Positions 26,869 to 36,320 are shown, counted from the first letter of the stretch. The stretch is DNA of 64,000 bases from Micromonospora echinospora (GCF_900091495.1 NZ_LT607413.1:1240001-1304000); one strand, 5' to 3'. Numbers and translations are program-made. Notes: generated by a model not told the origin, from the letters alone.

Positions 26869-27693
26869 ATGCGTCTTGTTCGCCTCCTGCCCGAGCGCTG
26901 GCAGAAGTTCGTCCACGAGGCGCTCAAATTCGGCATCGTCGGTGGCATCAACACCGTCATCAATTACGCGGTGTTCAACGCACTGGCACTCACCGTGTTC
27001 TCCGACGGCCAACTCAAGGCCGCGGTCGCCGCGACGGTCGTCGCCACCATCACGTCGTATCTGATGAATCGGCACTGGACGTACCGGGATCGACCGAGAT
27101 CGGCGATGCGTCGGGAGTATGCCCTTTTCTTCCTTTTCAACGCGACCGGTCTGCTCATCGAACTGGGCGTCCTGGCCGCTGCGAAATACGGCCTCGGCGT
27201 GACCGGCCTGCTCGCGCTCAACGTGGCGAAGACCGGCGGTGTCGTGCTCGCCACGCTGTTCCGGTTCTGGTCGTACCGGACCTTCGTCTTCCAGCCCGTT
27301 CCGGCCACCGACTCCACCCCACAACGGGAGGAGCACGAGACGGTCGCCGAAATGGATCCGGTGGCCGAACTCGCCGAGTCGGTCACCGAACTCGAGCAGG
27401 CCCAGCCGGAGCCGACCGCACCACCCGAGGTCCGGCCACGCCCGACGCTCCGGCCCCGCTCGCGGGTCGCGCCGAGCCCGACCGCGGGCCCCGGTCGGGC
27501 GGCCAAGCCGCGTCCGGCCGGCGTCGGCGACCCGTTCCCGCCCCGGACGACCGGCGCGGAGACCCGACCCGGCCCCACCCCGCTGGAGCAGCTCACGCCG
27601 CTCGACCCGGGGCTCGTCGCGATCGACAGCGAACTGGAAGCCGACCTCGCCGCCGAGCTGCACGCCGTGTCCCGGCGTGCTCCGCGCCGGTGA
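26869..27693 (+). CDS. Second GtrA-family membrane protein with long cytoplasmic tail
   Basis: A 274-residue protein. The first 135 residues are a GtrA domain (FGIVGGINTVINYAVFN, YLMNRHWTYRDR, TLFRFWSYRTFVF). The rest is a disordered Pro/Arg/Glu-rich tail, unusual for the family, whose members mostly end after the fourth helix. ATG 26869 is supported by AAGGTG and by a TAAGGT box seven bases upstream. A GTG overlapping the previous stop (26803) is the alternative. The MaoC gene starts inside its stop (GTGA). Confidence 0.85.
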   Translation: MRLVRLLPERWQKFVHEALKFGIVGGINTVINYAVFNALALTVFSDGQLKAAVAATVVATITSYLMNRHWTYRDRPRSAMRREYALFFLFNATGLLIELGVLAAAKYGLGVTGLLALNVAKTGGVVLATLFRFWSYRTFVFQPVPATDSTPQREEHETVAEMDPVAELAESVTELEQAQPEPTAPPEVRPRPTLRPRSRVAPSPTAGPGRAAKPRPAGVGDPFPPRTTGAETRPGPTPLEQLTPLDPGLVAIDSELEADLAAELHAVSRRAPRR

Positions 27694-28844
27694 GCGCCGA
27701 ACCGGTCCGCTCGGGGACCGGGGCCTCAGCCGAGCTGTTCTTCGAGGACCTCACCCCGGGCCGTTGGTTCGACCTCGGCATGCTCACCGTCGACGGGGAC
27801 GAGATGGTCGCCTTCGCCCGACGGTTCGACCCGCAGTGGTACCACGTCGACGAGGAGCTGGCCCGGCAGAGCCACCACGGCGGCCTGATCGCCAGCGGCT
27901 TCTACACGGTCAGCCTCTTCATGCGGGCGTACGTCGACCACGTGCTCTCCCGCGCGGCGGCCGACGCCTCCCCCGGCCTGGAAGAGCTGCGCTGGCTGGC
28001 TCCGGTACGGGCCGGCGACCGCCTGGCGGTACGCCTCGACGTCATGGGGAGCAAGCCCTCCACCGCCCGTCCGGGGCTCGGCACGGTCACCCTGAGCGGC
28101 ACGATGCTCCGTCTCGACGTGGAGGGACGCCCGGAGTGCGAGGTGCTCCGCACCCGGTTCCGTGGCTGGTTCACCCTCCGAGACCAGGACGACCCCGACG
28201 ACGTCACCGAACCGGACAGCGTGGTCGACGGGGACGAGCCACTGCCCGACGACCCGAATCCGGTCGCGGTCACCACCGGTCCCGATCCGATGGCCGGCGC
28301 CGCTCCGGCCGCCGGCCCCGATGCCGTTCCCGCCCCGGGGGGCCATCCGGCCACGGTCGCGGCCAGCCGAACCGGCCCGTTGCCGGTGCTGGCGACCGAC
28401 GCCCGGCCGTCCGGTCCACCGGTCTCCGGTCCACCGGTCTCCGGTCCACCGGTCTCCGGTCCACCGGCCCCGATCGGCGCGCCCGTCTCCGCGCCACCCC
28501 TGCCCGGTGGAGCGCCCGCGCCCGTCTCCGCGCCGCCTCTGCCCGGTGGGCCTGCCACGCAGGTCGGCGCACCCGTCTCCGCGCCACCGCTGCCGGACGG
28601 GCCGCCCGGCGTGCCCGGCCGGATGGTGGCGTCGGCCAGCTCGGTCGACGCCCCCACCGCGGTTCTGCCCGGCCCGGTGGTCTCCGCCCCGCCGGCACCG
28701 ACGGGGCCGACGGGCCGGTACGGTCTGGACGCCCCCACCGCCGTCATCCCGGCCGCCCGCGACCCGCACGACCACCCCGACCCGTCCCACCTGCACCATT
28801 TGCCGGAGGCCACCCGAGGGTCCACGCCGCCGGAGGCCATCTGA
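27690..28844 (+). CDS. MaoC-like hydratase with long proline-rich tail
   Basis: A 384-residue protein. Residues about 15-165 form a hot-dog fold of the MaoC type (FFEDLTPGRWFDLG, FDPQWYHVDEELA, GGLIASGFYTVSLFMRA), acting in such families on enoyl-CoA or related thioesters. Residues about 170-384 are disordered and repetitive: four SGPPV units from a 15-bp tandem repeat (about 28409-28468), PPLPGG repeats, and two DAPTAV(L/I)P motifs (T323 and T350). This tail is more than twice the length expected after such a domain. Its GTG start overlaps the second gtrA stop. Confidence 0.8.
   Translation: MSAEPVRSGTGASAELFFEDLTPGRWFDLGMLTVDGDEMVAFARRFDPQWYHVDEELARQSHHGGLIASGFYTVSLFMRAYVDHVLSRAAADASPGLEELRWLAPVRAGDRLAVRLDVMGSKPSTARPGLGTVTLSGTMLRLDVEGRPECEVLRTRFRGWFTLRDQDDPDDVTEPDSVVDGDEPLPDDPNPVAVTTGPDPMAGAAPAAGPDAVPAPGGHPATVAASRTGPLPVLATDARPSGPPVSGPPVSGPPVSGPPAPIGAPVSAPPLPGGAPAPVSAPPLPGGPATQVGAPVSAPPLPDGPPGVPGRMVASASSVDAPTAVLPGPVVSAPPAPTGPTGRYGLDAPTAVIPAARDPHDHPDPSHLHHLPEATRGSTPPEAI
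28409..28468 (+). repeat. 15-bp tandem repeat inside the MaoC tail
   Basis: About four near-identical copies of GGTCCACCGGTCTCC encode successive SGPPV units. Identical codons in each unit point to recent slippage or unequal exchange. Confidence 0.75.
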
Positions 28845-28942
28845 AGGCGCGTGACGCCGGCCGCCGGTCGGCGGGCGCACCCTCAGGTCGGGGCGTCTGA
28901 CGACGGTCGGCGGAGTCCCGATCGCGTGAGAGACTTGCCGGG

Positions 28943-29542
28943 ATGAGCGAGCAATCCGCGACCGACGAGTCGCCACCGGTCGCCGGTGACGCACCGGCCC
29001 CCGCGCCCCGGACGCAGCGGTGGACACGCCGTGCTCCCTGGCTGGCCGGCGGCACGGCGCTCGTCGTGGTCGTCGCCGACCAGCTCACCAAGCTGTGGGC
29101 CGAGAGCAGTCTCACCCGGGGCGAGCGGATCCCGGTGCTCGGTGACGCGCTGGGCATCCAGCTCATCTACAACCCCGGCGCGGCCCTGTCGATCGGCGCG
29201 GGCTCGACGTGGATCTTCACGATCGCCACGGCCATCGGCGTGGTCGCGGGCCTCTGGTACTCGTGGCGGGTGCGGTCCCGCGCCTGGGCCGTGGCCCTCG
29301 GGCTGATCCTCGGCGGGGCGACGACCCACCTCGGCGACCGGCTCCTACGCGAGCCGTCGTTCGGCCAGGGCCACGTGGTCGACTTCATCGCGTACTTCGA
29401 CTGGTTCATCGGGAACGTGGCCGACATCGCGATCGTCGTCGGGGCGGGTATGTTCCTCCTCCTCACCGCGCTGGGCACCACCATGCGCCCGGAGGACGCC
29501 GAGACGGCGGAGCCGGCCGCCGTGCCGGGCGTCGAACGCTAG
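28943..29542 (+). CDS. lspA: Lipoprotein signal peptidase (signal peptidase II)
   Basis: Cleaves signal peptides of prolipoproteins such as those encoded nearby. The 199-residue protein has four membrane helices. The two catalytic aspartates lie in THLGDRLL (D132) and GNVADIAI (D161), and the conserved ADQLTK and YNPGAAL motifs are present. The N-terminal 30 residues are an extra polar extension. The Asn-Leu-Ile-Asp motif usual at the first aspartate is replaced by HLGD, seen in other actinobacteria. Confidence 0.94.
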   Translation: MSEQSATDESPPVAGDAPAPAPRTQRWTRRAPWLAGGTALVVVVADQLTKLWAESSLTRGERIPVLGDALGIQLIYNPGAALSIGAGSTWIFTIATAIGVVAGLWYSWRVRSRAWAVALGLILGGATTHLGDRLLREPSFGQGHVVDFIAYFDWFIGNVADIAIVVGAGMFLLLTALGTTMRPEDAETAEPAAVPGVER

Positions 29543-29575
29543 CCGGCCGGACACGACGGACACCCCGGGTCGGGG

Positions 29576-30148
29576 TCAGGCGGTGGGGTCGCGCAGCGGG
29601 TGACCGTCCCGCATGTCGGCCAGGATGTCCCGCATCTCGCCGTCGCCCAACGAGTGCCGGTCGTGGTGCGCCTCGGCCAACTCGTACAGCCGGGTCTGCA
29701 CCTGCTCGACCCGGGGCACGTCGACCAGCACCGACTGACCGCGCTCCCCGGCCGACTCGATGGTCAGCGTGCCGCAGCCGAAGAACCGCTCGACGAACCG
29801 CTGGTTCATCGAGTGGTCGTTGATCCGGCCCAGCGGGATGTCCCGCCGCTCCCGGGAGAGGATGCCCTGCTGGAGCAGCACCCGTTCGGTGGTGAAGAGG
29901 TAGTGCGTGCTGCGCCAGGTCAGGTACGGCACGAGCGCGAACACCACGGCCAGCACCACGGCCAACCCGGCGACCAGGTAGAGACCGATCCGGCCGGCCT
30001 CGCCGTCCGGCAGGAGGACCCAGGCGGCCACCACCGCCGCCACGCTCAGCACCAGCACCAGAACGGGTCGGACCAGGGCCTTCCCGTGCGGGTGCAGGTG
30101 GAGCACGACCTCCTCGTCCTCGGTGAGGACGTCATCGGGAAACGCCAC
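29576..30148 (-). CDS. Bacterial PH-domain (YdbS/DUF304-like) membrane protein
   Basis: A 190-residue protein with two adjacent membrane helices (about 28-47 and 54-74) followed by a bacterial PH domain (HYLFTTERVLLQQGILSRERRDIPLGRINDH region, about 85-115) and a short polar C-terminus. Such proteins are common in actinobacteria; function is unclear, with links to membrane stress. GTG 30148 has GGAGG five bases upstream. It is convergent with lspA and runs in the same direction as birA, which starts at 31140. Confidence 0.85.
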   Translation of the reverse strand: MAFPDDVLTEDEEVVLHLHPHGKALVRPVLVLVLSVAAVVAAWVLLPDGEAGRIGLYLVAGLAVVLAVVFALVPYLTWRSTHYLFTTERVLLQQGILSRERRDIPLGRINDHSMNQRFVERFFGCGTLTIESAGERGQSVLVDVPRVEQVQTRLYELAEAHHDRHSLGDGEMRDILADMRDGHPLRDPTA

Positions 30149-30264
30149 ACGAACCTCCTCGCAGGTACACCGACGCGCTGACGGTAGCCTGCCGCCGCCC
30201 GTACGCGCCGCAACCGGCCGGACGGCACGGCCGGACGTTCGTACCGGCGGCGGGAACCGCCGGC

Positions 30265-31140
30265 TCAGCGCAGGTGCAGGACGTCCCCGGCGGCGAGGCT
30301 CCGCTCCCCCCGCGCGGTCTCCACCAGGAGCTGCCCATCGGCGTCCACGCCGGTGGCCGTACCGGTCAGCTCCTCGCCACCGGGCAGGATCACCCGGACC
30401 GGACGACCGATCGTGCCGCAGGCGGCCAGGTACGCGTCACGCAGTCCACTGGTGACCGCGTCACCCCCGGCGGACCGCCAGCGGTCGTACCAGTCGGCGA
30501 CCGCCCGGAGCAGCGCCCGCAGCAGCGGATCCCGGTCGGTGGCGGTGGCCCCGGCGAGTTGCAGCGAGGTGGCGGGCAGGCCGGTCGGGTTCTCCGGTAG
30601 CTCGTCGGCGCGGAGCGTCACGTTGAGACCGACGCCGAGCACGACCGCGGACGGCTGGGCCAGGGTGCCGCCGGGCACTGCCTCGGCCAGCACCCCCGCG
30701 CACTTGGCGTCGTCGAGCAGCAGGTCGTTGGGCCACTTCAGCCGGGCGTCCAGCTCGGCCAGCCGGATCACCGCCTCGACCAGGGCGACCCCGGCGAGCA
30801 GCGGCAACCAGCCGTACCCGGTGGTGGGAACCGGTGACCAGCCACGCTCCGGGACGGCCTCGCCGGGCCGGAGCAGGACGCTGGTCGCGATGCCCGCCCG
30901 GGGCGGCGACTGCCAGACCCGGCCGCGGCGGCCCCGCCCGGTGGTCTGCCGCTCGGCGACCACGACCAGGCCCTCCGGCTCGCCGGCCCGCGCGGCCTCG
31001 GCGACGTCGGCGTTGGTCGAACCGGTCTCCGCCCGCAGCTCCAACCGCCGCCACGGCCCGTACGGCGCGACCAGCGCGCGCCGCAGCCGTGCCGCGCTCA
31101 GCGGCGGTCGGTCCAGGTCGGTGTACGGGGAGCCCGGCAT
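30265..31140 (-). CDS. birA: Biotin--[acetyl-CoA-carboxylase] ligase
   Basis: Attaches biotin to the carrier domain of acyl-CoA carboxylase, here the accA product encoded 15 kb away. The 291-residue protein lacks the helix-turn-helix of E. coli BirA, so it is an enzyme only. Motifs: [17 protein letters not shown] (biotinyl-AMP loop), [17 protein letters not shown] and VVLGVGLNV, with a C-terminal beta domain. ATG 31140 sits six bases after TAGGCT. It is divergent from accB, as in M. tuberculosis (Rv3279c and Rv3280). Confidence 0.95.
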   Translation of the reverse strand: MPGSPYTDLDRPPLSAARLRRALVAPYGPWRRLELRAETGSTNADVAEAARAGEPEGLVVVAERQTTGRGRRGRVWQSPPRAGIATSVLLRPGEAVPERGWSPVPTTGYGWLPLLAGVALVEAVIRLAELDARLKWPNDLLLDDAKCAGVLAEAVPGGTLAQPSAVVLGVGLNVTLRADELPENPTGLPATSLQLAGATATDRDPLLRALLRAVADWYDRWRSAGGDAVTSGLRDAYLAACGTIGRPVRVILPGGEELTGTATGVDADGQLLVETARGERSLAAGDVLHLR

Positions 31141-31146
31141 CCCGCC

Positions 31147-31152
31147 AGCCTA
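31147..31152 (-). promoter_or_regulatory. Leaderless -10 box of birA
   Basis: TAGGCT on the minus strand, six bases before ATG 31140. Confidence 0.65.
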
Positions 31153-31239
31153 CGGCCCCGTCCTCGACGCGCCGGAGAGCGGACGCCGACGACCGGGCGT
31201 GAGGCGAAGTGCACACCGGCGCGTCACCTGAACCATCGT

Positions 31240-31245
31240 TATATT
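31240..31245 (+). promoter_or_regulatory. Leaderless -10 box of accB
   Basis: TATATT followed by six bases and GTG 31252; an unusually AT-rich box for this genome, suggesting a strong promoter. Confidence 0.65.
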
Positions 31246-31251
31246 CCGTGG

Positions 31252-32835
31252 GTGACTACCGAGACCGGGATCAACATCCACACCACCGCCGGCAAGCTGG
31301 CGGACCTGGAGCGACGGGTCGACGAGGCGGTGCACGCGGGCTCGGCGCGCGCCGTGGAGAAGCAGCACGCGCGGGGCAAGAAGACCGCCCGGGAGCGGAT
31401 CGGGCTGCTGCTCGACGAGGGTTCCTTCGTCGAGCTGGACGAGTTGGCCCGGCACCGCTCGACCAACTTCGGCCTCGACCGCACCCGCCCGTACGGGGAC
31501 GGGGTGATCACCGGTTACGGCACCGTGGACGGCCGGCAGGTCTGCGTCTTCGCACAGGACTTCACGGTCTTCGGCGGGTCCCTCGGCGAGGTCTTCGGCC
31601 AGAAGATCGTCAAGGTGATGGAGCTGGCCATGAAGATCGGCTGCCCGATCATCGGCATCAACGACTCCGGAGGCGCGCGCATCCAGGAGGGCGTGGTCAG
31701 CCTCGGCCTGTACGCCGACATCTTCTTCCGCAACGCCCGCGCGTCCGGGGTGATCCCGCAGATCTCGCTGGTCATGGGACCGTGCGCGGGTGGTGCGGTC
31801 TACTCCCCGGCGCTCACCGACTTCACCGTGATGGTCGACCAGACCTCGCACATGTTCATCACCGGTCCCGACGTGATCAAGACGGTGACCGGCGAGGACG
31901 TGGCGATGGAGGAGCTGGGCGGGGCGCGCACCCACAACACCCGCAGCGGCAACGCCCACTACCTGGCCAGCGACGAGGACGACGCGATCGACTACGTCAA
32001 GGCGCTGCTGTCGTACCTGCCGGCGAACAACCTGGACGAGCCGCCGGCCTTCCCCGTCGACGCGGACCTGACCGTCACCGAGGAGGACCGGGAACTCGAC
32101 ACGCTGATCCCCGACTCGGCGAACCAGCCGTACGACATCCGCCGGGTCGTCGAGCACGTCCTCGACGACGGGGAGTTCCTGGAGGTCCAACCCCTCTACG
32201 CGCAGAACATCGTGGTCGGCTTCGGCCGGGTCGAGGGGCGTCCGGTCGGCGTGGTCGCCAACCAGCCGATGCACTTCGCCGGTTGCCTGGACATCGCCGC
32301 CTCGGAGAAGGCGGCCCGGTTCGTGCGCACCTGCGACGCGTTCAACATCCCGGTGCTGACCTTCGTTGACGTACCCGGCTTCCTGCCCGGCACCGACCAG
32401 GAGTGGGACGGCATCATCCGCCGGGGCGCGAAGCTGCTCTACGCGTACGCCGAGGCGACCGTCCCGAAGGTCACCGTGATCACCCGCAAGGCGTACGGCG
32501 GGGCGTACGACGTGATGGGCTCCAAGCACCTCGGCGCGGACCTGAACTTCGCCTGGCCGACCGCGCAGATCGCGGTGATGGGGGCGCAGGGCGCGGTGAA
32601 CATCCTGTACCGCGCCGAGCTGGCCGCCGCCGAGGACCCGGCCGCCCTCCGCGCCGAGAAGATCGCCGAGTACGAGGACACCCTGGCCAACCCGTACATC
32701 GCCGCCGAGCGGGGCTACGTCGACTCGGTGATCCCGCCGCGCGAGACGCGCACCCAGATCGTCCGGGGGCTACGGATGCTGCGCACCAAGCGGGAGACGC
32801 TCCCGCCGAAGAAGCACGGCAACATCCCGCTGTAG
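31252..32835 (+). CDS. accB: Acyl-CoA carboxylase carboxyltransferase (beta) subunit
   Basis: Transfers the carboxyl group from carboxybiotin to acetyl- or propionyl-CoA. The 527-residue protein has the two crotonase-like halves of the family: the acyl-CoA site with [13 protein letters not shown] and [13 protein letters not shown], and the biotin site with [14 protein letters not shown] and [14 protein letters not shown]. The [18 protein letters not shown] segment marks the start of the second half. It would work with AccA (45815) and AccE (38987). In mycobacteria accE follows accD5 directly; here 6 kb of other genes intervene. Confidence 0.95.
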   Translation: MTTETGINIHTTAGKLADLERRVDEAVHAGSARAVEKQHARGKKTARERIGLLLDEGSFVELDELARHRSTNFGLDRTRPYGDGVITGYGTVDGRQVCVFAQDFTVFGGSLGEVFGQKIVKVMELAMKIGCPIIGINDSGGARIQEGVVSLGLYADIFFRNARASGVIPQISLVMGPCAGGAVYSPALTDFTVMVDQTSHMFITGPDVIKTVTGEDVAMEELGGARTHNTRSGNAHYLASDEDDAIDYVKALLSYLPANNLDEPPAFPVDADLTVTEEDRELDTLIPDSANQPYDIRRVVEHVLDDGEFLEVQPLYAQNIVVGFGRVEGRPVGVVANQPMHFAGCLDIAASEKAARFVRTCDAFNIPVLTFVDVPGFLPGTDQEWDGIIRRGAKLLYAYAEATVPKVTVITRKAYGGAYDVMGSKHLGADLNFAWPTAQIAVMGAQGAVNILYRAELAAAEDPAALRAEKIAEYEDTLANPYIAAERGYVDSVIPPRETRTQIVRGLRMLRTKRETLPPKKHGNIPL

Positions 32836-32864
32836 CGGCGCTTGGCTCGCTGGGGCGGGTGTTG

Positions 32865-32924
32865 GGTGGTAGCAGGGGTCCCCTGTTACTCAAAAAGCGG
32901 TAACAGGGGACCCCTGCTACCACC
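32865..32924. repeat. Dispersed hairpin element, copy 3 (perfect)
   Basis: Two exact 25-base inverted arms (32865-32889 and 32900-32924) separated by ten bases that contain AAAAAG. It is the cleanest copy and lies between convergent genes 30 bases after the accB stop. Confidence 0.9.
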
Positions 32925-32976
32925 CCAGCCCGGGCATGCACCCGCCCCTCCCCGAGCTGCCCGAAACGGCCAGTGG

Positions 32977-33846
32977 TCAGCAGGACGGGTTCGCGGACGG
33001 GCACATCCGGGTGGCGGCGACCCGGGCGAGCCGGCGCAACTCGTCGTCCGGCGTGGAGCTTCCCGGCACGATCACGGTCACCAGATCCCCGACCCGGACG
33101 ATCGCCAGGCTGGTCGTCGACCGGGATACCTCGCCGAGCGGCTCCCCAGTGGCCCGGTCACGGGGTTGGGACACCGAGTGGCGCAGCAGGGCTGCCTCGT
33201 CGCCGACGAAGTCGCGGTCCACCAGCGCCCAGTTGTGCACCGCCTCCGCGTTGATCGTCCGGCCCCGCCATTCGATCGGGCCGACCGAGCGCCACGCGGC
33301 GCACGGGGCAATGAGCTGTTCCAGACCCCGGAAGAAGCGTCCGGCCACCTCGGGCGTGACCCGGTAGATGTCCTGGCCGACCAACAGGTCGCTGGGAGGA
33401 TGGTCGTAACCGTCCGGGCGGTCCCGAAGGATCGCCTGCGAGCGGGACCAGAGCGACGTCTCCCACCGCGTCGACTGGCCCTGGTCCGTCCGACAGGCCC
33501 CGAGGTGGTCGTCGAGGCGAATCGACTCGCCGAGATCCGACGCGGTCAGCGGCGGCTCGGACTGCTCCCGTAGGTCGGCCGGTTGCAGCAGCGCCTCCAG
33601 CGGGATCTCCCCGCTCGGACCCGGATCCATCACCGGTACGGCAATCGGGGGTGGTGCGGCTCCGTCCGTCGGACGGAGCACGGCGGTGGTCCCTCCCACC
33701 ACCAGCACCAGGGCGACCGCCGCCCCGGCCACCTGCCGGCGGGCCCGCCGTCGGGCGCGCGCCCGGATCTCCGCCGGCTCCGGCCAGCGGACGGCCGTCA
33801 GGTCGACCGCGAGCCGGTCGGCCAGGGTGGGCTCGTGCTCACGCAT
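32977..33846 (-). CDS. Membrane-anchored protein paired with the sigma factor
   Basis: A 289-residue protein with a short charged cytoplasmic segment (1-37, RARARRRARR), one membrane helix (about 38-58) and an extracytoplasmic domain with three or four cysteines (GACRTDQ, APCAAW, ATRMCPSANPSC). It lies directly after, and overlaps by eight bases, an ECF-type sigma gene, the usual place for an anti-sigma factor. However, it lacks a recognisable ZAS zinc motif, so a sensor or regulator role is inferred from position only. Confidence 0.7.
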   Translation of the reverse strand: MREHEPTLADRLAVDLTAVRWPEPAEIRARARRRARRQVAGAAVALVLVVGGTTAVLRPTDGAAPPPIAVPVMDPGPSGEIPLEALLQPADLREQSEPPLTASDLGESIRLDDHLGACRTDQGQSTRWETSLWSRSQAILRDRPDGYDHPPSDLLVGQDIYRVTPEVAGRFFRGLEQLIAPCAAWRSVGPIEWRGRTINAEAVHNWALVDRDFVGDEAALLRHSVSQPRDRATGEPLGEVSRSTTSLAIVRVGDLVTVIVPGSSTPDDELRRLARVAATRMCPSANPSC

Positions 33847-34339
33847 CGGCGGCCTCCTCCAGATCCGGGACGGCGAGCAGTCCGGCGAGCGCGGTACGCC
33901 CCCGGGAGAGCCGGGCCTTGACCGTGCCGACCGGGGCGTTGGTCTCCCGGGCGACCTCGGCGACCGGCATGCCGAGCAGGTAGTACAGGGCGAGTGCGGT
34001 GCGCTGCTCCTCGGGGAGCCGGCGCAACGCGGCCACCACCTCGACGGTGTCGGTGTTCGGGGCGGGAACGGCCTCGATGGCCCCGTGCCGCAGGTACGCC
34101 CGGGCGCGGCTGCGCAGGCTACGCCAGCGGCTCACCGCGATCCGGCTGGCGACCACCCGCACCCAGGCCTCCGGGTCGTCGTACCGGCCGACGGTCGACC
34201 AGCGCTGCCACGCGCGCACGTACGCCTCCTGGACCGCGTCCTGGGCCTCGGCGAGGTCGCCGGTGAGCGCGTAGACGAATCCGAGCAGCCGTTGCCGGCT
34301 CCCCCGGTAGAACTCGTCGAACCCGTCGACGTCGGGCAC
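33839..34339 (-). CDS. SigE-family (ECF-type) RNA polymerase sigma factor
   Basis: A 166-residue sigma factor. Region 2 is FVYALTGDLAEAQDAVQEAYVRAWQRW (about 20-46, by position); region 4 is LPEEQRTALALYYLLGMPVAEVARETNAPVGTVKARLSRGR with a clear helix-turn-helix. Only regions 2 and 4 are present, as in ECF factors. GTG 34339 follows GGGAGGTGACAG. It is cotranscribed with the membrane protein downstream. No matching target promoter could be recognised. Confidence 0.92.
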   Translation of the reverse strand: MPDVDGFDEFYRGSRQRLLGFVYALTGDLAEAQDAVQEAYVRAWQRWSTVGRYDDPEAWVRVVASRIAVSRWRSLRSRARAYLRHGAIEAVPAPNTDTVEVVAALRRLPEEQRTALALYYLLGMPVAEVARETNAPVGTVKARLSRGRTALAGLLAVPDLEEAADA

Positions 34340-34444
34340 CTGTCACCTCCCGTGGCCACTCCCAGGTGACACGCGCCCGGACACCGGCACGGTTGCCGGT
34401 CGACGCCGGAAAATGACCCGCGCGCGGGCTGGCGTACCGGCACG

Positions 34445-34795
34445 ATGCCGGACATGCCGACCGACCGTGTCATCCGTCCGTACGGTCCGGACGACTGGGC
34501 GGCGATCGCCCGGATCCACGATGCCGCCCGGCTGGACGAACTCCGGCAGGGCGCCGACGTGGCCGCGCTGTACGTGGACCCGGACCGGTACCGGCAGGGG
34601 CACGGACGCACGTTGCTGCGGCACGCCCTGGCTGCGGCGGGAGACCGTCCCGTCGAGCTGACCGTCCTGGTCGGCAACGAGGGTGGGGCTCGCGCTCTAC
34701 CTCGCCGAGGGCTTCCGGATCGTGGCGACCAGGACCGGCCGGCTGGCCGGCAACGAGAAGTTCCCCGCCACCGGGCATGGTGCGACCGGGTCCGG
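34445..34795 (+). pseudogene. GNAT N-acetyltransferase remnant (deletion plus frameshift)
   Basis: The start MPDMPTDRVIRPYGPDDWAAI is a normal GNAT N-terminus, but after DELRQGADV it jumps to ALYVDPDRYRQGHGRTLL, skipping the roughly 40-45 residues that should form the central sheet. After LTVLVGNEG (34681) the frame is lost. The family continuation LALYLAEGFRIVATRTGRLAGNEKFP is in another frame (from 34683). That second frame has no stop near the expected end and runs into the M50 gene region. At least two lesions make a working enzyme unlikely. Confidence 0.8.
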
Positions 34796-34857
34796 CCTGA
34801 GTCCCTCCGGTCCGGCCCCGGCGGGCGGATGCCGCCGCTCCAGCCGGCCCGCGCCGC

Positions 34858-35601
34858 TCAGGGGGTCAGGCCGGCCTCGGAGAGCACCGGGCCGGCGAGC
34901 AGGGCCGCCCCGACCGCCAGCGTGACCAGGTTGACCAGGGCGAAGAACGTCACCCAGAAGAACGCCGGGAACGGGGTCAGTCCGGCGAGCTGGTCGGCGT
35001 CGGACGCGGGCATCCGCCCCCGGCCGCGCAGCCGTTGCAGCTCCACCACCGGGCGCACCCCGCCGAGCAGCAGGAACCAGACCCCGGTGTACGCGAACGC
35101 CGCCTGCACCTGCGGCGACGCGTACCAGGACACGGCGAGCACCAGCCCGCCGGTGACCACCAGCGACACCACGCCGAACGCGTTGCGCACCATCACCAGC
35201 ATGGCCAGCAGCAGCGCCACCGCCACCCAGAGCAGCAGGGTGATCCGGTTGCCGCCGAGCAGCCACGCCCCGGCGAGCCCGATCAGCGGCGGGGCGACGT
35301 ACCCGGCGAGCAGAGTGAGGATCATGCCGGGGCCGGTGGGCCGCCCGGCGGAGAGGGTGAGCCCGGAGGTGTCCGAGTGCAGCCGGATGCCGTGCAGCCG
35401 GCGGCCGGTCAGCAACGCGGCCAGCGCGTGGCCGCCCTCGTGGGCGATGGTGATCGCGTTACGGGCGACCCGCCAGGGCAGCCGGGTCGACACCACGACC
35501 AGCGCGACGGCGGCGGTGGCGAGGACGAGCCACGGTGGCGGGTCGGGTTGCGCGCCGAGGAGCCGGTCCCACAGGCTGCCCAGTCCGTCGATCGGCGTCA
35601 T
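34858..35601 (-). CDS. M50-family membrane metalloprotease-like protein
   Basis: A 247-residue polytopic protein with the zinc motif HEGGH at about 54-58 within a helix (AITIAHEGGHALAALL). Six or so further hydrophobic helices follow. It resembles the M50B-like family of actinobacteria, related to site-2 proteases. A late Asp ligand may be in SDADQL. ATG 35601 is eight bases after TAGGCT; the longer frame upstream runs through the Uma2 gene. Substrate unknown; the nearby sigma factor is the obvious thing to test. Confidence 0.87.
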   Translation of the reverse strand: MTPIDGLGSLWDRLLGAQPDPPPWLVLATAAVALVVVSTRLPWRVARNAITIAHEGGHALAALLTGRRLHGIRLHSDTSGLTLSAGRPTGPGMILTLLAGYVAPPLIGLAGAWLLGGNRITLLLWVAVALLLAMLVMVRNAFGVVSLVVTGGLVLAVSWYASPQVQAAFAYTGVWFLLLGGVRPVVELQRLRGRGRMPASDADQLAGLTPFPAFFWVTFFALVNLVTLAVGAALLAGPVLSEAGLTP

Positions 35602-35609
35602 GGGCCGGC

Positions 35610-35615
35610 AGCCTA
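35610..35615 (-). promoter_or_regulatory. -10 box of the M50 gene
   Basis: TAGGCT on the minus strand, eight bases before ATG 35601. Confidence 0.5.
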
Positions 35616-35713
35616 CCGCCTCCGCGCACCCCCACCACCCCGCCGCTTCCCGGTCCAGGCCGGCTGACCATGGGAAACTGGCCCGGTGACGACCCGAGTT
35701 GGAGGTGACCGGG

Positions 35714-36265
35714 ATGACCGCAGCACCGCTTGAGCCGCACGTCGGCCCGTGGACCGAGGCGGAGTACCTCGCCATGGCCGAGACCCCTGACCGGATCGAG
35801 CTGCTCGACGGGAGCCTGATCGTGAGCCCTGCCCCGAGTAAGCGGCACCAGTTGGTTTCCCGGCGCCTGGCGAACATCCTCGAGGCTGCCGCGGAGCAGC
35901 AGGGACTCGTGGTGTTCGAGGCGGTCAACGTCCGGCTGGGCACGGATCGGATCGCGATCCCCGACCTGGTCGTCGCGGACACCGACGACGAGGGCTCGGT
36001 GGTGGAGGCCGCCGAGGTCACTCTGGTCGGGGAGATCGTGTCGCCCGGAAACGCCGCCGCTGACCGGGTGCTCAAGATGCAGCTCTACGCGATCGCCCGC
36101 ATCCCCTGGTACCTGCTGGTCGAGCCGGAGGGCGACAGCCACACCCTGCGGCTGTTCCGCCTGGACGGCACGCACTACGTCGAGCATGCCGTGGCCAAGG
36201 CCGGTGAGCGCCTGGCCCTCGCCACGCCCTTCCCGCTCTCGCTCGACCCGGCATCCCTGCGCTGA
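35714..36265 (+). CDS. Uma2-family (DUF820) PD-(D/E)XK nuclease-like protein
   Basis: A 183-residue protein with the restriction-endonuclease-like core of Uma2 proteins: E29 ([15 protein letters not shown]), D84 ([10 protein letters not shown]), E107 (LVGEIVSP) and K121 (RVLKMQLYA), then [18 protein letters not shown] at 35700 fixes ATG 35714. These genes are abundant and mobile in actinobacteria and cyanobacteria; biological targets are unknown. It sits among other accessory genes between accB and accE. Confidence 0.9.
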   Translation: MTAAPLEPHVGPWTEAEYLAMAETPDRIELLDGSLIVSPAPSKRHQLVSRRLANILEAAAEQQGLVVFEAVNVRLGTDRIAIPDLVVADTDDEGSVVEAAEVTLVGEIVSPGNAAADRVLKMQLYAIARIPWYLLVEPEGDSHTLRLFRLDGTHYVEHAVAKAGERLALATPFPLSLDPASLR

Positions 36266-36320
36266 GCTCGGTTCGCTCTGCGACGGGTGCCGAGCACCCT
36301 CCGGTAAATCTTCAACCCCG

